A stretch of DNA of 64,000 nucleotides from positions 1 to 64,000 of the forward strand of contig CAILKP010000137.1 in assembly GCA_903834785.1 (NCBI GenBank). Direction: 5' to 3'. The notes beneath the pieces were generated by a model that was not told the origin of the DNA, made no database searches, and saw only the letters and a program-made list of their open reading frames with translations. The translations under genes and the position numbers were made by a program. This document shows positions 1 through 9,511 of the stretch, in pieces. Source of the DNA: an uncultured bacterium (GTDB lineage: Bacteria > Planctomycetota > Phycisphaerae > Phycisphaerales > UBA1924). The stretch's first letter is position 1. Each line of letters starts with the position of its first letter.

Positions 1-2748
1 CTCGCGCCCGCCGCCGAGCCGGTCGCCCCGCCCGCTCCCGCCCCGGCCCCCGCCGCCGAGCCCGCCCCCGCCCCGGCTGCAGCCCCGGCTGCAGCCCCGG
101 CCGCGACCGAGCCTGCTGCCAGCCCCGCTCCCGCCCCGGCACCCGCCCCGGCCGAGCCCAACCCCAACGACCTCGTTCAGCTGGCCTTCAAGGCCGATGC
201 CCAGCGCATGCTCGCTGAGGCCGATCAGGCCTTCGGTGACGGCCGCTTCAGCGACGCCCTCCGCCGCTACGAGCAGATCCTGGCCTCCGCCAAGAGCTAC
301 CTCACCGCCGACGAGGTCAAGAAGGCCGAAGATCGCGCCAACGACTGCCGCGTCCGTCTCAAGCAGGGCGGCGACTTGTCCGGCTCGATGATCGCCGACA
401 TGAAGCTCATCCGTGAGCGTGCATCGGCCGAGTTCAACAACGCCGTCGCCCAGGCCCGCGCCGCGCTGGCCGCCGGTGAGATCGACAAGGCCCGCACCCA
501 GACCACCGAGGCCCGCCTCGTGGCCGGTCGCAACAAGCAGTACTACTCCCAGACCGAGAACGACGGTCTGGCCAAGCAGGTCGCGGACCTGACCCGCGAG
601 GTCGATGCCGCCGCCGACAAGGCCGCCAAGGAGCGTCAGAACAAGGAAGCCGCCGAGCGCGAAGCCCGCGCCGGCAAGACCCGCAACGATGCCGCCGCCG
701 ACAAGGAGCGCCGCGTTGTTGAGCGCATCGACCGCGTCCGCGCCCTGCAGCGTGAGCAGAAGTACAAGGAAGCCATCCAGGTTCTCGATGAGATCCTGTT
801 CCTGGATCCGGGCAACCCCACCGCCCTGCTGCTCAAGGACATCATCAGCGATGTCATCGTCTTTACGAGCTACAACGACTCGATGAACCGCAAGGCCAAG
901 AACATCGTTCACGCCGAAGCGGAAAACTACGAGGCCACGATCCTGCCCCGCACCATCGTCGCCTATCCCCCAGATTGGCCGGCCAAGTCCATCCTCCGCG
1001 GCGAGGGCGGCGGTTCGGTTGAAAGCCCCGAGAACCTCCGCACCATGTCCATGCTCGAGAACCGGTCCATCCCGGTTGCCGAGTTCAAGGGCAATCACTT
1101 CTCTGACGTCGTCGCCTTCCTCGAGCAGGCCACCGGCGCCAACTTCGATGTGCAGTGGGAATCGCTCCGCCAGATCGGCATCGAGCCCGGCACCCGCGTG
1201 AGCATGAAGCTCACCGGCGTCCCCGCCAAGGTCGTTCTGGAGCGTGTCCTTAAGAAGGTCTCCAAGGACTCCCACACCCAGGCCGACTTCTCCGTCGATC
1301 AGGGCATCGTGACCATCGCCTCGGCCGACGACATCAAGCGTCAGGTCACCACCACGACCTACAACATCACCGACCTGCTCATCGAGCCCACCAACGCCAC
1401 GGACATTCCCACCGTTGACCTCCAGCAGATCTACGCCCAGGCCAACCTCCGCAACAACAAGGCTGACCCCTTCGCCGCCAAGGCGTCCGACGCTCGCGAG
1501 CAGGGCCTGACCCCGCGCCACGACCGCGTCCGCAAGATCACCGACCTCATCCAGACGACCATCTCCCCGGAGAGCTGGCGTGAAAACGGTGGCGATGTCG
1601 GCTCGCTGAGCGAACTCTCCGGCACCCTCGTCGTCAAGCAGACGCCGAAGAACCACCGCGAGATCCAGGGCCTGCTGACCAAGCTCCGCGAGATCCGCTC
1701 CATGCAGATCTCCGTCGAGACCCGGTTCCTGCTGGTCGACCAGAGCTTCTTCGAGCAGATCGGCTTCGATCTGGACGTCTACTTCGGTGCCCGCAGCAAC
1801 CAGGTCACCGCAGCCACGGCCAACGATGGCACGCTGCTGCCCAGCGACTTCTTCGACTTCACCAACAACCAGGCTCGCCGCCGCCAGGTCACCGGCGCCG
1901 GCACCATCACCACCGGCGGCACCCTTGATGCCACCGTGGTTCGTCAGGGCGTCGTCACCCCCAACCGCTGGTCACCCATCGGTGCCGCTCAGAACTCCCT
2001 GGGCATCACCCAGTCTCTGGCGGGCAGCAACAACTTCGCCAGTCAGGTGCTGGCGCAGGCCCCGGCCCTCGGCGTCGCCGGCACCTTCCTCGATGACGTC
2101 CAGGTCGACTTCCTCGTCAAGGCCACGCAGGCCGACAAGCGTTCGCTCAGCCTGACCGCTCCCCGCCTGACCTTCACCAACGGTCAGACCTCCAACGTCT
2201 ACGTTGCCACCCAGCGGTCAATCGTCTCGGACCTCACCCCGGTCACCAGCGAGTCGGCGGTCGCCTTCGACCCCCAGCCCACGACCATCGTCGCCAACGG
2301 TGTCACGCTGCTGGTTGAGGGTGTGATCTCCGCCGATCGCCGGTACGTCACGATGAACATCGAGACGAGCATCTCCGCCCTGCTGAACATCCGCACGCTG
2401 GCCATCTCCGCCGCCGTCGGTGGAACGCTGCAGAGCTCGGCGACCTTCGGCAGCTTCATCGAACTGCCCGAAGTTCAGGTCACCCGCGTCCAGACGACCG
2501 TCACGGTTCCCGATGAAGGCACCGTCATGCTCGGCGGCCAGCGCCTCGTCACCGAGGTCGAGAGCGAGTCGGGCGTCCCCCTGCTCTCGAAGATCCCGGT
2601 CATCAACCGCTTCTTCACCAACCGCGTCGAGGCCAAGACCGAGAGCACCCTGCTCATCCTGGTCAAGCCCACTGTCCTGCTCCAGAACGAGCAGGAAGAG
2701 CGTGAGTTCCCCGGTCTCAACGACCGCCTCCGCAACTCCGGTCAGTAA
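1..2748 (+). CDS. Secretin (type II/III secretion or type IV pilus outer-membrane channel family), 5'-truncated by window edge
   Basis: The reading frame is open from base 1, so the true start lies outside the window; 915 residues are visible. The first ~57 are almost pure Ala/Pro. Next comes a charged, Lys/Glu/Ala-rich helical region (nt ~200-870) that looks like TPR or coiled coil. A short N-domain-like segment follows (nt ~1075-1330), then a C-terminal secretin beta-barrel domain. Its hallmark is near nt 2575-2620, VPLLSKIPVINRFFTNR, matching the VPxLxxIPxxxxLF signature of GspD/PilQ proteins, followed by a LLILVKPTVL strand. Secretins form multimeric outer-membrane gates for secreted proteins or pili. 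No gsp or pil partner is visible here, so the system served is unknown. A strong terminator follows directly, so this is the last gene of its transcript. Confidence 0.88.
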   Translation, partial: LAPAAEPVAPPAPAPAPAAEPAPAPAAAPAAAPAATEPAASPAPAPAPAPAEPNPNDLVQLAFKADAQRMLAEADQAFGDGRFSDALRRYEQILASAKSYLTADEVKKAEDRANDCRVRLKQGGDLSGSMIADMKLIRERASAEFNNAVAQARAALAAGEIDKARTQTTEARLVAGRNKQYYSQTENDGLAKQVADLTREVDAAADKAAKERQNKEAAEREARAGKTRNDAAADKERRVVERIDRVRALQREQKYKEAIQVLDEILFLDPGNPTALLLKDIISDVIVFTSYNDSMNRKAKNIVHAEAENYEATILPRTIVAYPPDWPAKSILRGEGGGSVESPENLRTMSMLENRSIPVAEFKGNHFSDVVAFLEQATGANFDVQWESLRQIGIEPGTRVSMKLTGVPAKVVLERVLKKVSKDSHTQADFSVDQGIVTIASADDIKRQVTTTTYNITDLLIEPTNATDIPTVDLQQIYAQANLRNNKADPFAAKASDAREQGLTPRHDRVRKITDLIQTTISPESWRENGGDVGSLSELSGTLVVKQTPKNHREIQGLLTKLREIRSMQISVETRFLLVDQSFFEQIGFDLDVYFGARSNQVTAATANDGTLLPSDFFDFTNNQARRRQVTGAGTITTGGTLDATVVRQGVVTPNRWSPIGAAQNSLGITQSLAGSNNFASQVLAQAPALGVAGTFLDDVQVDFLVKATQADKRSLSLTAPRLTFTNGQTSNVYVATQRSIVSDLTPVTSESAVAFDPQPTTIVANGVTLLVEGVISADRRYVTMNIETSISALLNIRTLAISAAVGGTLQSSATFGSFIELPEVQVTRVQTTVTVPDEGTVMLGGQRLVTEVESESGVPLLSKIPVINRFFTNRVEAKTESTLLILVKPTVLLQNEQEEREFPGLNDRLRNSGQ

Positions 2749-2796
2749 GTGACTCGGTGCCCGGCCCGCTGCCGGAGCACAATCTCAGTTCCTCCA

Positions 2797-2834
2797 CCGG
2801 GCCGCGAGTCTTCCTCGCGGCCCGGTTTGTTTTT
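2797..2834 (+). terminator. Intrinsic terminator after the secretin gene
   Basis: Perfect 12-bp stem (2797-2808 with 2814-2825), 5-nt loop, then TTTGTTTTTG. It lies 49 nt after the secretin stop codon. Confidence 0.9.
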
Positions 2835-3006
2835 GTCCATCGCACGCTCCGTAAAGGTCCTGACTCGGAAACTCCCGCGCAGCACCAGAACAAGGGGAAT
2901 CCGAACATAATCCGACTCACCGTGGGTGGGCCTCTTGCCCGATATTGACACTCCGGCGAACCTCTCCAGTGCCGGCGGCGTTTTGCCGGTCAAGGATTCC
3001 TCCGCT

Positions 3007-4353
3007 ATGAAGACCATCACCAATACCCCTCGATCCGCAGCGTTGTTCCTCGTCCTGGCCGCTGGCGTGGCCTTTGCCTCCGCGGCATTGGCCCAGTCCT
3101 CTGACAAGCCGGCCACCGCGCCCGCCGCGGCACCAGCCGCAGCCCCGGGAACCCAGCCCATCACCATCACCCCCGTCAGCGGCCCGCCGCCCGCGGTCAG
3201 GGCCGCCCAGCCCGGCGCAGCACAGCCCGGCCAGCCGGGGCAGCCCGGTGCCGCTGGTGCAGCCCAGCCCGGCCAGCCCGCGCAGCCCAAGCCCTTCCAG
3301 TTGCCCGAGCGCATGCAGCCCCCGCCGCCGCCACCGCCGTTCGTCAAGCCCGCCATCCCGGCGCACAAGGCCACCGACAGCGACGTGCTCGCCGTCACGC
3401 GGCTGATCAGCGGCTCGTTCAAGGCCGCCGCCGCGGGCGATCAGCCCGCCCGCGTTCTGCACGGCGCAACCATCGCCGTCGAGGGGCTCGACAACGCGAC
3501 GTACTTCGAGATCACCCGCGAAGACTCGCCCATGACCGCGTACCGCCAGGGCATCTGGCACGTCTACAAGCAGTCGCTGCCCGGCGGCGAGCAGACGCTC
3601 GTGCTCCGCGTCTTTGACTTCGACAAGTTCGGCACCGGCTTCGGCCAGTCCGTCACCGGCCTCTGGCTCGTTCCGGAGTACTTCCCCGCCGTCAAGCTCG
3701 ACCAGCTCCGCGCCATCCAGGACATCCCGCTTAAGAAGACTGGCGATGCCTTCGAGGGCACCAGCTCCCTGACGCCCACCGTCATCGGCGGCGCGACCAT
3801 CTTCACCTCCGCCATCAAGCTCGACAAGGCCGGCGTCTCCTGGCAGGACAAGGGCTTCGATGCCGCGGGCAAGCAGGTCTTCGGCGCCGCCGCCCCCGAC
3901 GCCTTCGCCCCGTACACCCCCGCCATCAAGTTCACCAAGAACGATGAGACCGGCCTGGTCGTCATCGACCTCCGCGAAGGTGCCGCGGCCGAGGCCCCCG
4001 CGGCCGACGGTTCCGAGCTCTACATCCACTACACCGGCTGGACCGCTGCCGACGGCAACTCCTTTGACTCATCCCGCGAGCGTGACCCGCTGAAGATGAT
4101 GCTCCCCGGCCAGCTCATCGCCGGTTGGAACGTCGGCATGCCCGGTATCAAGCTCGGCGGCTACCGCAAGCTCGTCATCCCCGGCGGCCTGGGTTACGGC
4201 ACCCGCGGCAACCCCCGCGCCAAGATCCCGCCCATGGCCACGCTCATCTTCGAGACCGAGTGCGTCTTCCACAAGCTGCCGGAAAAGGGCACCGAGGCTG
4301 GCAAGCAGCTCGAGGCCAAGCCGCTGACGGCGCCCGCCGACGTCGCCAAGTAA
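3007..4353 (+). CDS. Secreted FKBP-type peptidyl-prolyl cis-trans isomerase
   Basis: 448 residues. ATG 3007 is chosen over the upstream in-frame start because it opens a good signal peptide (MKTITNTPRS... to ALAQ, ~27 residues) and has AAGGA about 13 nt upstream. A linker rich in Pro, Ala and Gln covers residues ~30-115. A middle domain of ~200 residues is unrecognised; it contains the stretch VIGGATIFTS. The C-terminal FKBP domain (~335-422) shows the usual landmarks: YIHYTGW, FDSSRERD, LIAGWNVGMPGIKLGG, VIPGGLGYG and IPPMATLIFE. FKBPs catalyse proline isomerisation; the signal peptide places this one in the periplasm or outside the cell. The gene is flanked by terminators on both sides, so it is probably monocistronic. 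Confidence 0.88.
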   Translation: MKTITNTPRSAALFLVLAAGVAFASAALAQSSDKPATAPAAAPAAAPGTQPITITPVSGPPPAVRAAQPGAAQPGQPGQPGAAGAAQPGQPAQPKPFQLPERMQPPPPPPPFVKPAIPAHKATDSDVLAVTRLISGSFKAAAAGDQPARVLHGATIAVEGLDNATYFEITREDSPMTAYRQGIWHVYKQSLPGGEQTLVLRVFDFDKFGTGFGQSVTGLWLVPEYFPAVKLDQLRAIQDIPLKKTGDAFEGTSSLTPTVIGGATIFTSAIKLDKAGVSWQDKGFDAAGKQVFGAAAPDAFAPYTPAIKFTKNDETGLVVIDLREGAAAEAPAADGSELYIHYTGWTAADGNSFDSSRERDPLKMMLPGQLIAGWNVGMPGIKLGGYRKLVIPGGLGYGTRGNPRAKIPPMATLIFETECVFHKLPEKGTEAGKQLEAKPLTAPADVAK

Positions 4354-4411
4354 AGCCAGTCTTTTTGCCGTTGCCGAGAGGCAGCGTGAATCTTCATCCC
4401 CCAGAAGAGCA

Positions 4412-4448
4412 TGGCCGCTCCGGATCCTCCGGGGCGGCCATTTCTCTT
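4412..4448 (+). terminator. Intrinsic terminator after the FKBP gene
   Basis: 12-bp stem with one G-U pair (4412-4423 with 4429-4440), 5-nt loop, then TTTCTCTTGT. The remaining ~170 nt to the next gene show nothing recognisable. Confidence 0.85.
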
Positions 4449-4617
4449 GTGTGCTGAGCATGTTCGATCTAGCTTGATCCCAGACTCTCACAGAGTTGGT
4501 GCAGATAGTGGGGTCAGGTCGATATTTGGCCAGATGCACGATGATGCCTGGGCCCGGCTTCGTGTGTTCGACAACCAGACCGCCGCAAGACAGGTATGAC
4601 GACCAAAGGATCAAACG

Positions 4618-7600
4618 ATGGGACTCAAGACGCTGCTCGTGCTTATTGGAACGACTCTGTCGATCGCTCTGTCGCTGCGTGCCTCCACAGTCGCCGCGGA
4701 AGTGCCGGTCGTCGTCCCGGACCTTACCATGGCTGCGCAGGTCCCCGAGGGCGCAAAGCACGATTGGAACCTGGGTCCGACGGGCCTGCGAGGGTGGATG
4801 TACTGCAGCGGGCTCGTCACGACCGACGCCCGGCAGATTCTGGTCACGACCGTGGACCAGGGGTCACCGGCCGCGCCGGTGTTTCAGGTCGGGGATGTGA
4901 TCCTCGGCGTCGCGGGCAAGCCGTTCTCCTACGACCCCCGGACCGAACTCGGCAAGGCGGTGACGCATGCGGAGACCAAGGCGGGTGACGGAAAGCTCTC
5001 GTTTACACGCTGGCGGGCGGGCCTGTCGGAGGAAGTCGTGCTCAGCCTGCCGGTGCGAGGCAGTTTCAGCGCGACAGCCCCCTTCGACTGTGAGAAGTCG
5101 TCGCGTTTGCTCGACGAGGGGTGCAAAGCGTTGGCGGCGCGGATGTCCCAGCCGGGGTACGCCGGGATGAACGCCATCCCGCGGTCGCTCAACGCGCTGG
5201 CGCTCCTGGCCAGCGGGAAGGCCGAGTATCTACCGCTGGTCAGAGCGGAAGCCGAGTGGGCGTCCCGCTTGTCAGTCGGCAGCATGCAGTCCTGGTACTA
5301 CGGCTACTGCACGTTGTTCCTCGCCGAGTACGTTCTGGCCACCGGCGACGAGTCGGTGATGCCGGGGCTCAGGCGGCTGGCCAGGGAAGCCGCCCAGGGG
5401 CAGAGTGCAGTCGGCTCGTGGGGTCACGGATTCGCGATCCCCGACGGTCGCCTCGGCGGCTATGGGATGATGAACTCCCCCGGTCTTGTGCTGACGATCG
5501 GGCTGGTGCTGGCGCGTGAAGCGGGCGTGCGCGACGCCGAAGTGGCCACCGCGATCGAACGAAGCGCCGCCCTGCTGCGATTCTACATCGGCAAGGGGTC
5601 GATCCCCTACGGCGATCACGCTCCGTGGATCGAGGGGCACGAAGACAACGGGAAGTGCGGCATGGCGGCGGTCCTGTTCAACGCGCTCGGCGAGGCGAAG
5701 GGAGCCGAGTTCTTCTCGCGGATGAGCGTCGCCGCGCACGGCCCGGAGCGCGACTGCGGGCACACCGGAAACTACTTCAACATGCTCTGGGCCATGCCGG
5801 GGGTCGCACTCTCGGGGCCGAACGCCTCCGGTGCATGGATGAGCGAGTTCGGCACATGGTACTTCGACCTGGCCCGCCGCTGGGACGACAGCTACCCGCA
5901 CCAGGGCCCGCCGGAGAAAAAACGCGACAGTTACGCGGGGTGGGATGCCACGGGCACGTACCTGCTGGCCTATGCAATGCCGCTGAAGAAGATCCGGCTG
6001 GCCGGCGCGGGCAAGTCTGTTGTTCCCACGCTGGATCAGTCAGCAGCCGCCTCTCTGATCGCCGACGGCCGCGGGTGGAACAACAAAGACCGTCACAGTG
6101 CGTACGACAAACTCAGCGAAGATCAGCTTGTCGAGCGGCTCGGAAGCTGGTCTCCGATCGTCCGGGAGCGAGCCGCGATAGCGCTGAGCCGCCGCAAGGA
6201 AGTGCCTCTACCGGCGATCATCAAGCTGCTCGACGCCCCCGGCATCGAAGCTCGGTATGGCGCGTGCCAGGCGTTGGACGCAATCGGCTCTCGGGCAGCC
6301 CCGGCCTTCGAGCCGCTGCAGAGATGCCTCGACGACAAGGACCTCTGGCTGCGTGTCAAAGCCGCCGGCGCCCTGGCTGGATTGGGCCGATCCGCCAAAC
6401 CCGCGGTCCCGAAGCTCCTGGAACTGCTCGCGGAGGCGGACAAGCTCGACGACCCCCGCGGCATGCAGCAGCGGTATCTCACGTTCGCCCTCTTCGGCGG
6501 TGATGGCGGAATGCTCCGCGGCTCGCTCGACGGGGTCGACCGCGAGGCGCTGTACCGGGCGGTGCGGGCCGGGCTGAAGAACCAGGATGGGCGGGCGCGG
6601 AGCAGTCTCAGTTCCGTCTATCGCAACCTGCCTTTCCAGGAGATCAAGCCGTTGCTGCCCGCCATCCACCGGGCAATCGTCGAGCCGGCCCCGAGCGGGG
6701 AGATGTTCGCCGACACCATCCGCGTGGAGGGGCTTCGTCTGTTCGCCAAGCATAAAATCGCCGAAGGCATCCCCGCATGTGTTGAGTATGCGCGCGCCCA
6801 GAACCCCTGGGAAAGCCAGTTGCGCACGCCAGAGCTCATGAAGATCCTGCTGAGTTACGGCACCCACGCCAAGGCGGTCATCCCGGAACTGACCAGGCTT
6901 GCGACCTACTTTGAAAGCGAAGAGCCGAACTTTCCCCCAGCGTTGATGAAGCTCAAGGCCAGGAGCGTTCGGGACGCGATCCGCGACATCGAGGCATCAA
7001 CCCAGACGCCGACACTGACGCACATCGATGTCAGGTCTGAAGCAACTGCCCCCAACACCGCCACCAGGCCGCTGAAGGTCTACATCCTTGCGGGCCAGTC
7101 CAACATGCAGGGCCACGCCGCCATATCCACGTTTGACTCGCTGGCCGATGACCCCAGGTCCGCCTCACTGCTCAAGGAGATGCGCGGGCCGGACGGCAAG
7201 CCGCGCATCTGCGAAAGAGTGTGGATCACCTCCGTCGGATGCCAGGGCGACGCCTATTCCGACCTCACCGAAGCCAAGGGCAAGCTGACCGCCGGCTTCG
7301 GTGCCCCTGAGAACAAGATCGGCCCCGAGTTCACCTTCGGCATTTTCATGCAGCAGGCCGTCGACAACCCGATCCTCATCATCAAGACCGCCTGGGGCGG
7401 CCGAAGCCTGCACACCGATTTCCGCCCGCCGAGCGCCGGGCCGTTCGTCATGGCCAGGGAAACTCAGGAACTCTGGGACAAGCACCCCCAGGGAGCCCAC
7501 GGCATTCCGAAACTCGAGGACCGGCCCAAGGTCCTGGCCGAGCGGGCCGCCGCCACCGGTGTCTACTACCGCGAGATGATCACGCACGTGCAGCGCGTGC

Positions 7601-8226
7601 TCAAGGACATCAAGCGGGTGGTGCCCGAGTACGACGAGAAGCAAGGCTACGAGTTGGCCGGTTTCGTCTGGTTCCAGGGATTCAACGACTACGTCGATGG
7701 CGGGGTGTACCCAAAGCAGGACAAAGCCGGCGGCTATGACCTCTACGCCGACCTCCTGAGCCACTTCATCCGCGATGTCCGCAAGGACCTCGCGGCCCCC
7801 AAGCTCCCCTTCGTCATCGGCGTCATGGGCATCGACGGCATGAAGGGCGACAGCAAAGCCCCGATGATGCACTTCCGAGCCGCCCAGCGCAAGCCCGCCA
7901 TGCTCGAAGAGTTCAAAGGCAACGTCCTGGCCGTCGAGACGGCTCCGTTCTGGGATGACGAACTTGATGCGCTGCACGAGCGCATGGACCGCTTGAACGA
8001 CGCACTCGAAGCCCAGTTCAAGCGCACGCCCGAGATGAAACGCCAGCAGAGGGACCAGATCCGCCAGGATGCCATCGCGGAGAAGTTCACCCCCGAAGAA
8101 CTGCGCCGTCTGCGCTCCGGAGTCTCCAACGGAGGCTACCACTACCTCGGAGCAGCGAAGATCATGGCCCCCATCGGCAAGGCCTACGCCGATGCGCTCA
8201 TCGCCGCCCAGCCAGCAAAGAAGTGA
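4618..8226 (+). CDS. Large secreted multidomain protein: PDZ-like, DUF6288-like, HEAT repeats and SGNH (sialate O-acetylesterase-type) esterase
   Basis: 1202 residues starting with a signal peptide (to about AAEV, residue ~29). Residues ~60-130 resemble a PDZ domain (GLVTTDARQILVTTVDQGSPA, then VGDVILGVAGKPF). Residues ~130-460 are rich in Trp, Tyr and Gly and resemble the planctomycete DUF6288 type (recalled from memory, not searched). Residues ~490-800 are HEAT-like helical repeats (WSPIVRERAAIALSRR; DLWLRVKAAGALAGLG). From ~820 there is a SASA/SGNH hydrolase: VYILAGQSNMQG puts the nucleophile at about Ser829, and GFVWFQGFNDY (~1016) matches block III, where sialate esterases usually have WxQGExN. 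Such esterases remove acetyl groups from sialic acid or plant polysaccharides. Expected to act outside the cytoplasm on acetylated glycans. Confidence 0.8.
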   Translation: MGLKTLLVLIGTTLSIALSLRASTVAAEVPVVVPDLTMAAQVPEGAKHDWNLGPTGLRGWMYCSGLVTTDARQILVTTVDQGSPAAPVFQVGDVILGVAGKPFSYDPRTELGKAVTHAETKAGDGKLSFTRWRAGLSEEVVLSLPVRGSFSATAPFDCEKSSRLLDEGCKALAARMSQPGYAGMNAIPRSLNALALLASGKAEYLPLVRAEAEWASRLSVGSMQSWYYGYCTLFLAEYVLATGDESVMPGLRRLAREAAQGQSAVGSWGHGFAIPDGRLGGYGMMNSPGLVLTIGLVLAREAGVRDAEVATAIERSAALLRFYIGKGSIPYGDHAPWIEGHEDNGKCGMAAVLFNALGEAKGAEFFSRMSVAAHGPERDCGHTGNYFNMLWAMPGVALSGPNASGAWMSEFGTWYFDLARRWDDSYPHQGPPEKKRDSYAGWDATGTYLLAYAMPLKKIRLAGAGKSVVPTLDQSAAASLIADGRGWNNKDRHSAYDKLSEDQLVERLGSWSPIVRERAAIALSRRKEVPLPAIIKLLDAPGIEARYGACQALDAIGSRAAPAFEPLQRCLDDKDLWLRVKAAGALAGLGRSAKPAVPKLLELLAEADKLDDPRGMQQRYLTFALFGGDGGMLRGSLDGVDREALYRAVRAGLKNQDGRARSSLSSVYRNLPFQEIKPLLPAIHRAIVEPAPSGEMFADTIRVEGLRLFAKHKIAEGIPACVEYARAQNPWESQLRTPELMKILLSYGTHAKAVIPELTRLATYFESEEPNFPPALMKLKARSVRDAIRDIEASTQTPTLTHIDVRSEATAPNTATRPLKVYILAGQSNMQGHAAISTFDSLADDPRSASLLKEMRGPDGKPRICERVWITSVGCQGDAYSDLTEAKGKLTAGFGAPENKIGPEFTFGIFMQQAVDNPILIIKTAWGGRSLHTDFRPPSAGPFVMARETQELWDKHPQGAHGIPKLEDRPKVLAERAAATGVYYREMITHVQRVLKDIKRVVPEYDEKQGYELAGFVWFQGFNDYVDGGVYPKQDKAGGYDLYADLLSHFIRDVRKDLAAPKLPFVIGVMGIDGMKGDSKAPMMHFRAAQRKPAMLEEFKGNVLAVETAPFWDDELDALHERMDRLNDALEAQFKRTPEMKRQQRDQIRQDAIAEKFTPEELRRLRSGVSNGGYHYLGAAKIMAPIGKAYADALIAAQPAKK

Positions 8227-8492
8227 TCAGAGTCGAGCCCGCAAGCGCGGCCGGGACACCATCGGAGAAGTCGCCGCGGGCCATACGAGTCCGAGCCCTT
8301 CACCTGGAAGCCCGCGCACGGACCGGTCCGCACGTTGGTGTGGGAGGGGAACAGGATGGGCAAGGGAGGGGAACGGGAGGGGCGGGCCCTCACCTGGTGC
8401 ACTGAGCCATCGCTGCTTGCATCATCGCGCAGCAAACCACCAGCACGCGCCGCGACTATGCCCGCTCTGCGCTCGCCACGACCGCTGATTAC
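8227..8492. other. Convergent intergenic region with a dense G-tract cluster
   Basis: 266 nt between two convergent genes with no credible ORF and no conventional hairpin-plus-T terminator. Positions 8342-8386 hold seven runs of three or four G on the plus strand within 45 nt, enough for an intramolecular G-quadruplex at the 3' end of the esterase transcript. Confidence 0.5.
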
Positions 8493-8885
8493 TCAGTCAA
8501 ACTTGAACACGCCCTTGCGATACCCGTAGATGTACGCGACAATCGTCGTGAGCATGAAGAACAGGATGCGGCCCAGCCACACCGCACCATCAGCGTACTG
8601 ATGGTCCAGGTTCGGGAACGTCACTGCCCAGGGATACAGGAAGATGATCTCGATGTCGAACACCAGGAACACCATCGCGATCAGATAGAACCGGATGTTG
8701 AAACGCTTGCGGGCATTGCCCACCGGGTTCATGCCCGACTCGTACGTGCCTTCCTTGACCGCACCGGTGCGGCGGGGGCCGATCAGCTGCGAGCCCGCCA
8801 GGTTGCCGATCGCGAACAAAATCGCCATCGTCATCAGCAGCAGGACCGGCAGGTACGAAGCAATATCAACCGCGCCAAGCGTCAT
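8493..8885 (-). CDS. nuoA: NADH-quinone oxidoreductase subunit A
   Basis: 130 residues with three hydrophobic segments, as expected for NuoA/ND3. The conserved loop is present (YESGMNPVGNARKRFNIRFY), followed by FLVFDIEIIFLYPWA. NuoA is a membrane subunit of complex I near the quinone site. ATG 8885 is preferred to the extended start at 8936 because the protein then begins just before TM1, as in relatives. There is no Shine-Dalgarno sequence, but TATCCT lies 8 nt upstream of the ATG, suggesting a leaderless transcript. nuoB should follow nuoA, but downstream there is only a 266-nt gap and a convergent gene, so this nuoA is solitary. Confidence 0.93.
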   Translation of the reverse strand: MTLGAVDIASYLPVLLLMTMAILFAIGNLAGSQLIGPRRTGAVKEGTYESGMNPVGNARKRFNIRFYLIAMVFLVFDIEIIFLYPWAVTFPNLDHQYADGAVWLGRILFFMLTTIVAYIYGYRKGVFKFD

Positions 8886-8893
8886 AGGTCGGG

Positions 8894-8899
8894 AGGATA
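8894..8899 (-). promoter_or_regulatory. -10-like hexamer TATCCT immediately upstream of nuoA
   Basis: On the minus strand GACTATCCT ends 8 nt before ATG 8885. The same 9-mer at the same spacing precedes the small gene starting at 32369. That position fits a -10 box with transcription starting at or next to the start codon. Confidence 0.5.
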
Positions 8900-9511
8900 G
8901 TCCCCCGCGCAGCACAAGAAAAATCGCCAGCCCCATCCGCCAGGCCGAGCCCCCGCCGTCCGGTACACGCCGCCAGCCCCGCGTGCCTCACCAGCCCCCT
9001 CCCTGCCTCCCGGGCCACTTCGCTGCCTCCCGCGCCACAACTCCGGCGGTTCCTCTGCCGGGGTTGTGCTCTTCCAACCGACACCTGTCCCCTGCCCCAG
9101 CCCCACCCCAGCCCCGCCTCCTTCCCCTTCCGTCCCGTCTGTCAAATCGGCAGGATTTCCTATCACCCGTCCACTCTGCCCGCCACCCGCCCGCCCCGCC
9201 AACCGCTCGCGGGCCGCTCGCCAGCCGCCCAGTGCCAGTGAAAATCCGAACAAATCACCGCTATCGCCCCATCCGCGGCAAGCCAAGCCGGGTTTAGGCC
9301 CCACCGGGGCATCTTCCGCCGCCGTCTGGCTCTGGCATCCTGCTTGCCGTATGACCTTTCGTCTGTCGCTACCGACTCGCCGCACCCAGCGTCGGGTCCG
9401 CAGGTGGCAGATAACCCGCCTCCCGCCGACCGGCCCGATCGACAACCTCCCCCGCCGACAGGCTTTACGACCGACCAACCCCCCGATTTTCTGATTCTGG
9501 AGCACTTGCAT
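8900..9511. other. Long pyrimidine-rich region upstream of groEL1
   Basis: About 610 nt without a believable ORF, strongly C-rich on the plus strand. No CIRCE inverted repeat (TTAGCACTC-N9-GAGTGCTAA) is visible. TGGCAT-N5-TTGCC at 9333-9348 fits the sigma-54 -24/-12 pattern with correct GG-GC spacing and would give a ~150-nt leader. A match this loose is expected by chance about once in a window of this size, so it is only a candidate. Confidence 0.35.

Noticed and set aside
2926-3006. Upstream extension of the FKBP protein
   Set aside because: It would bury the signal peptide and lies between a terminator and a better-supported ATG with AAGGA.
8900-9511. CIRCE heat-shock operator before groEL1
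   Set aside because: No inverted repeat resembling TTAGCACTC-N9-GAGTGCTAA is present in the region.
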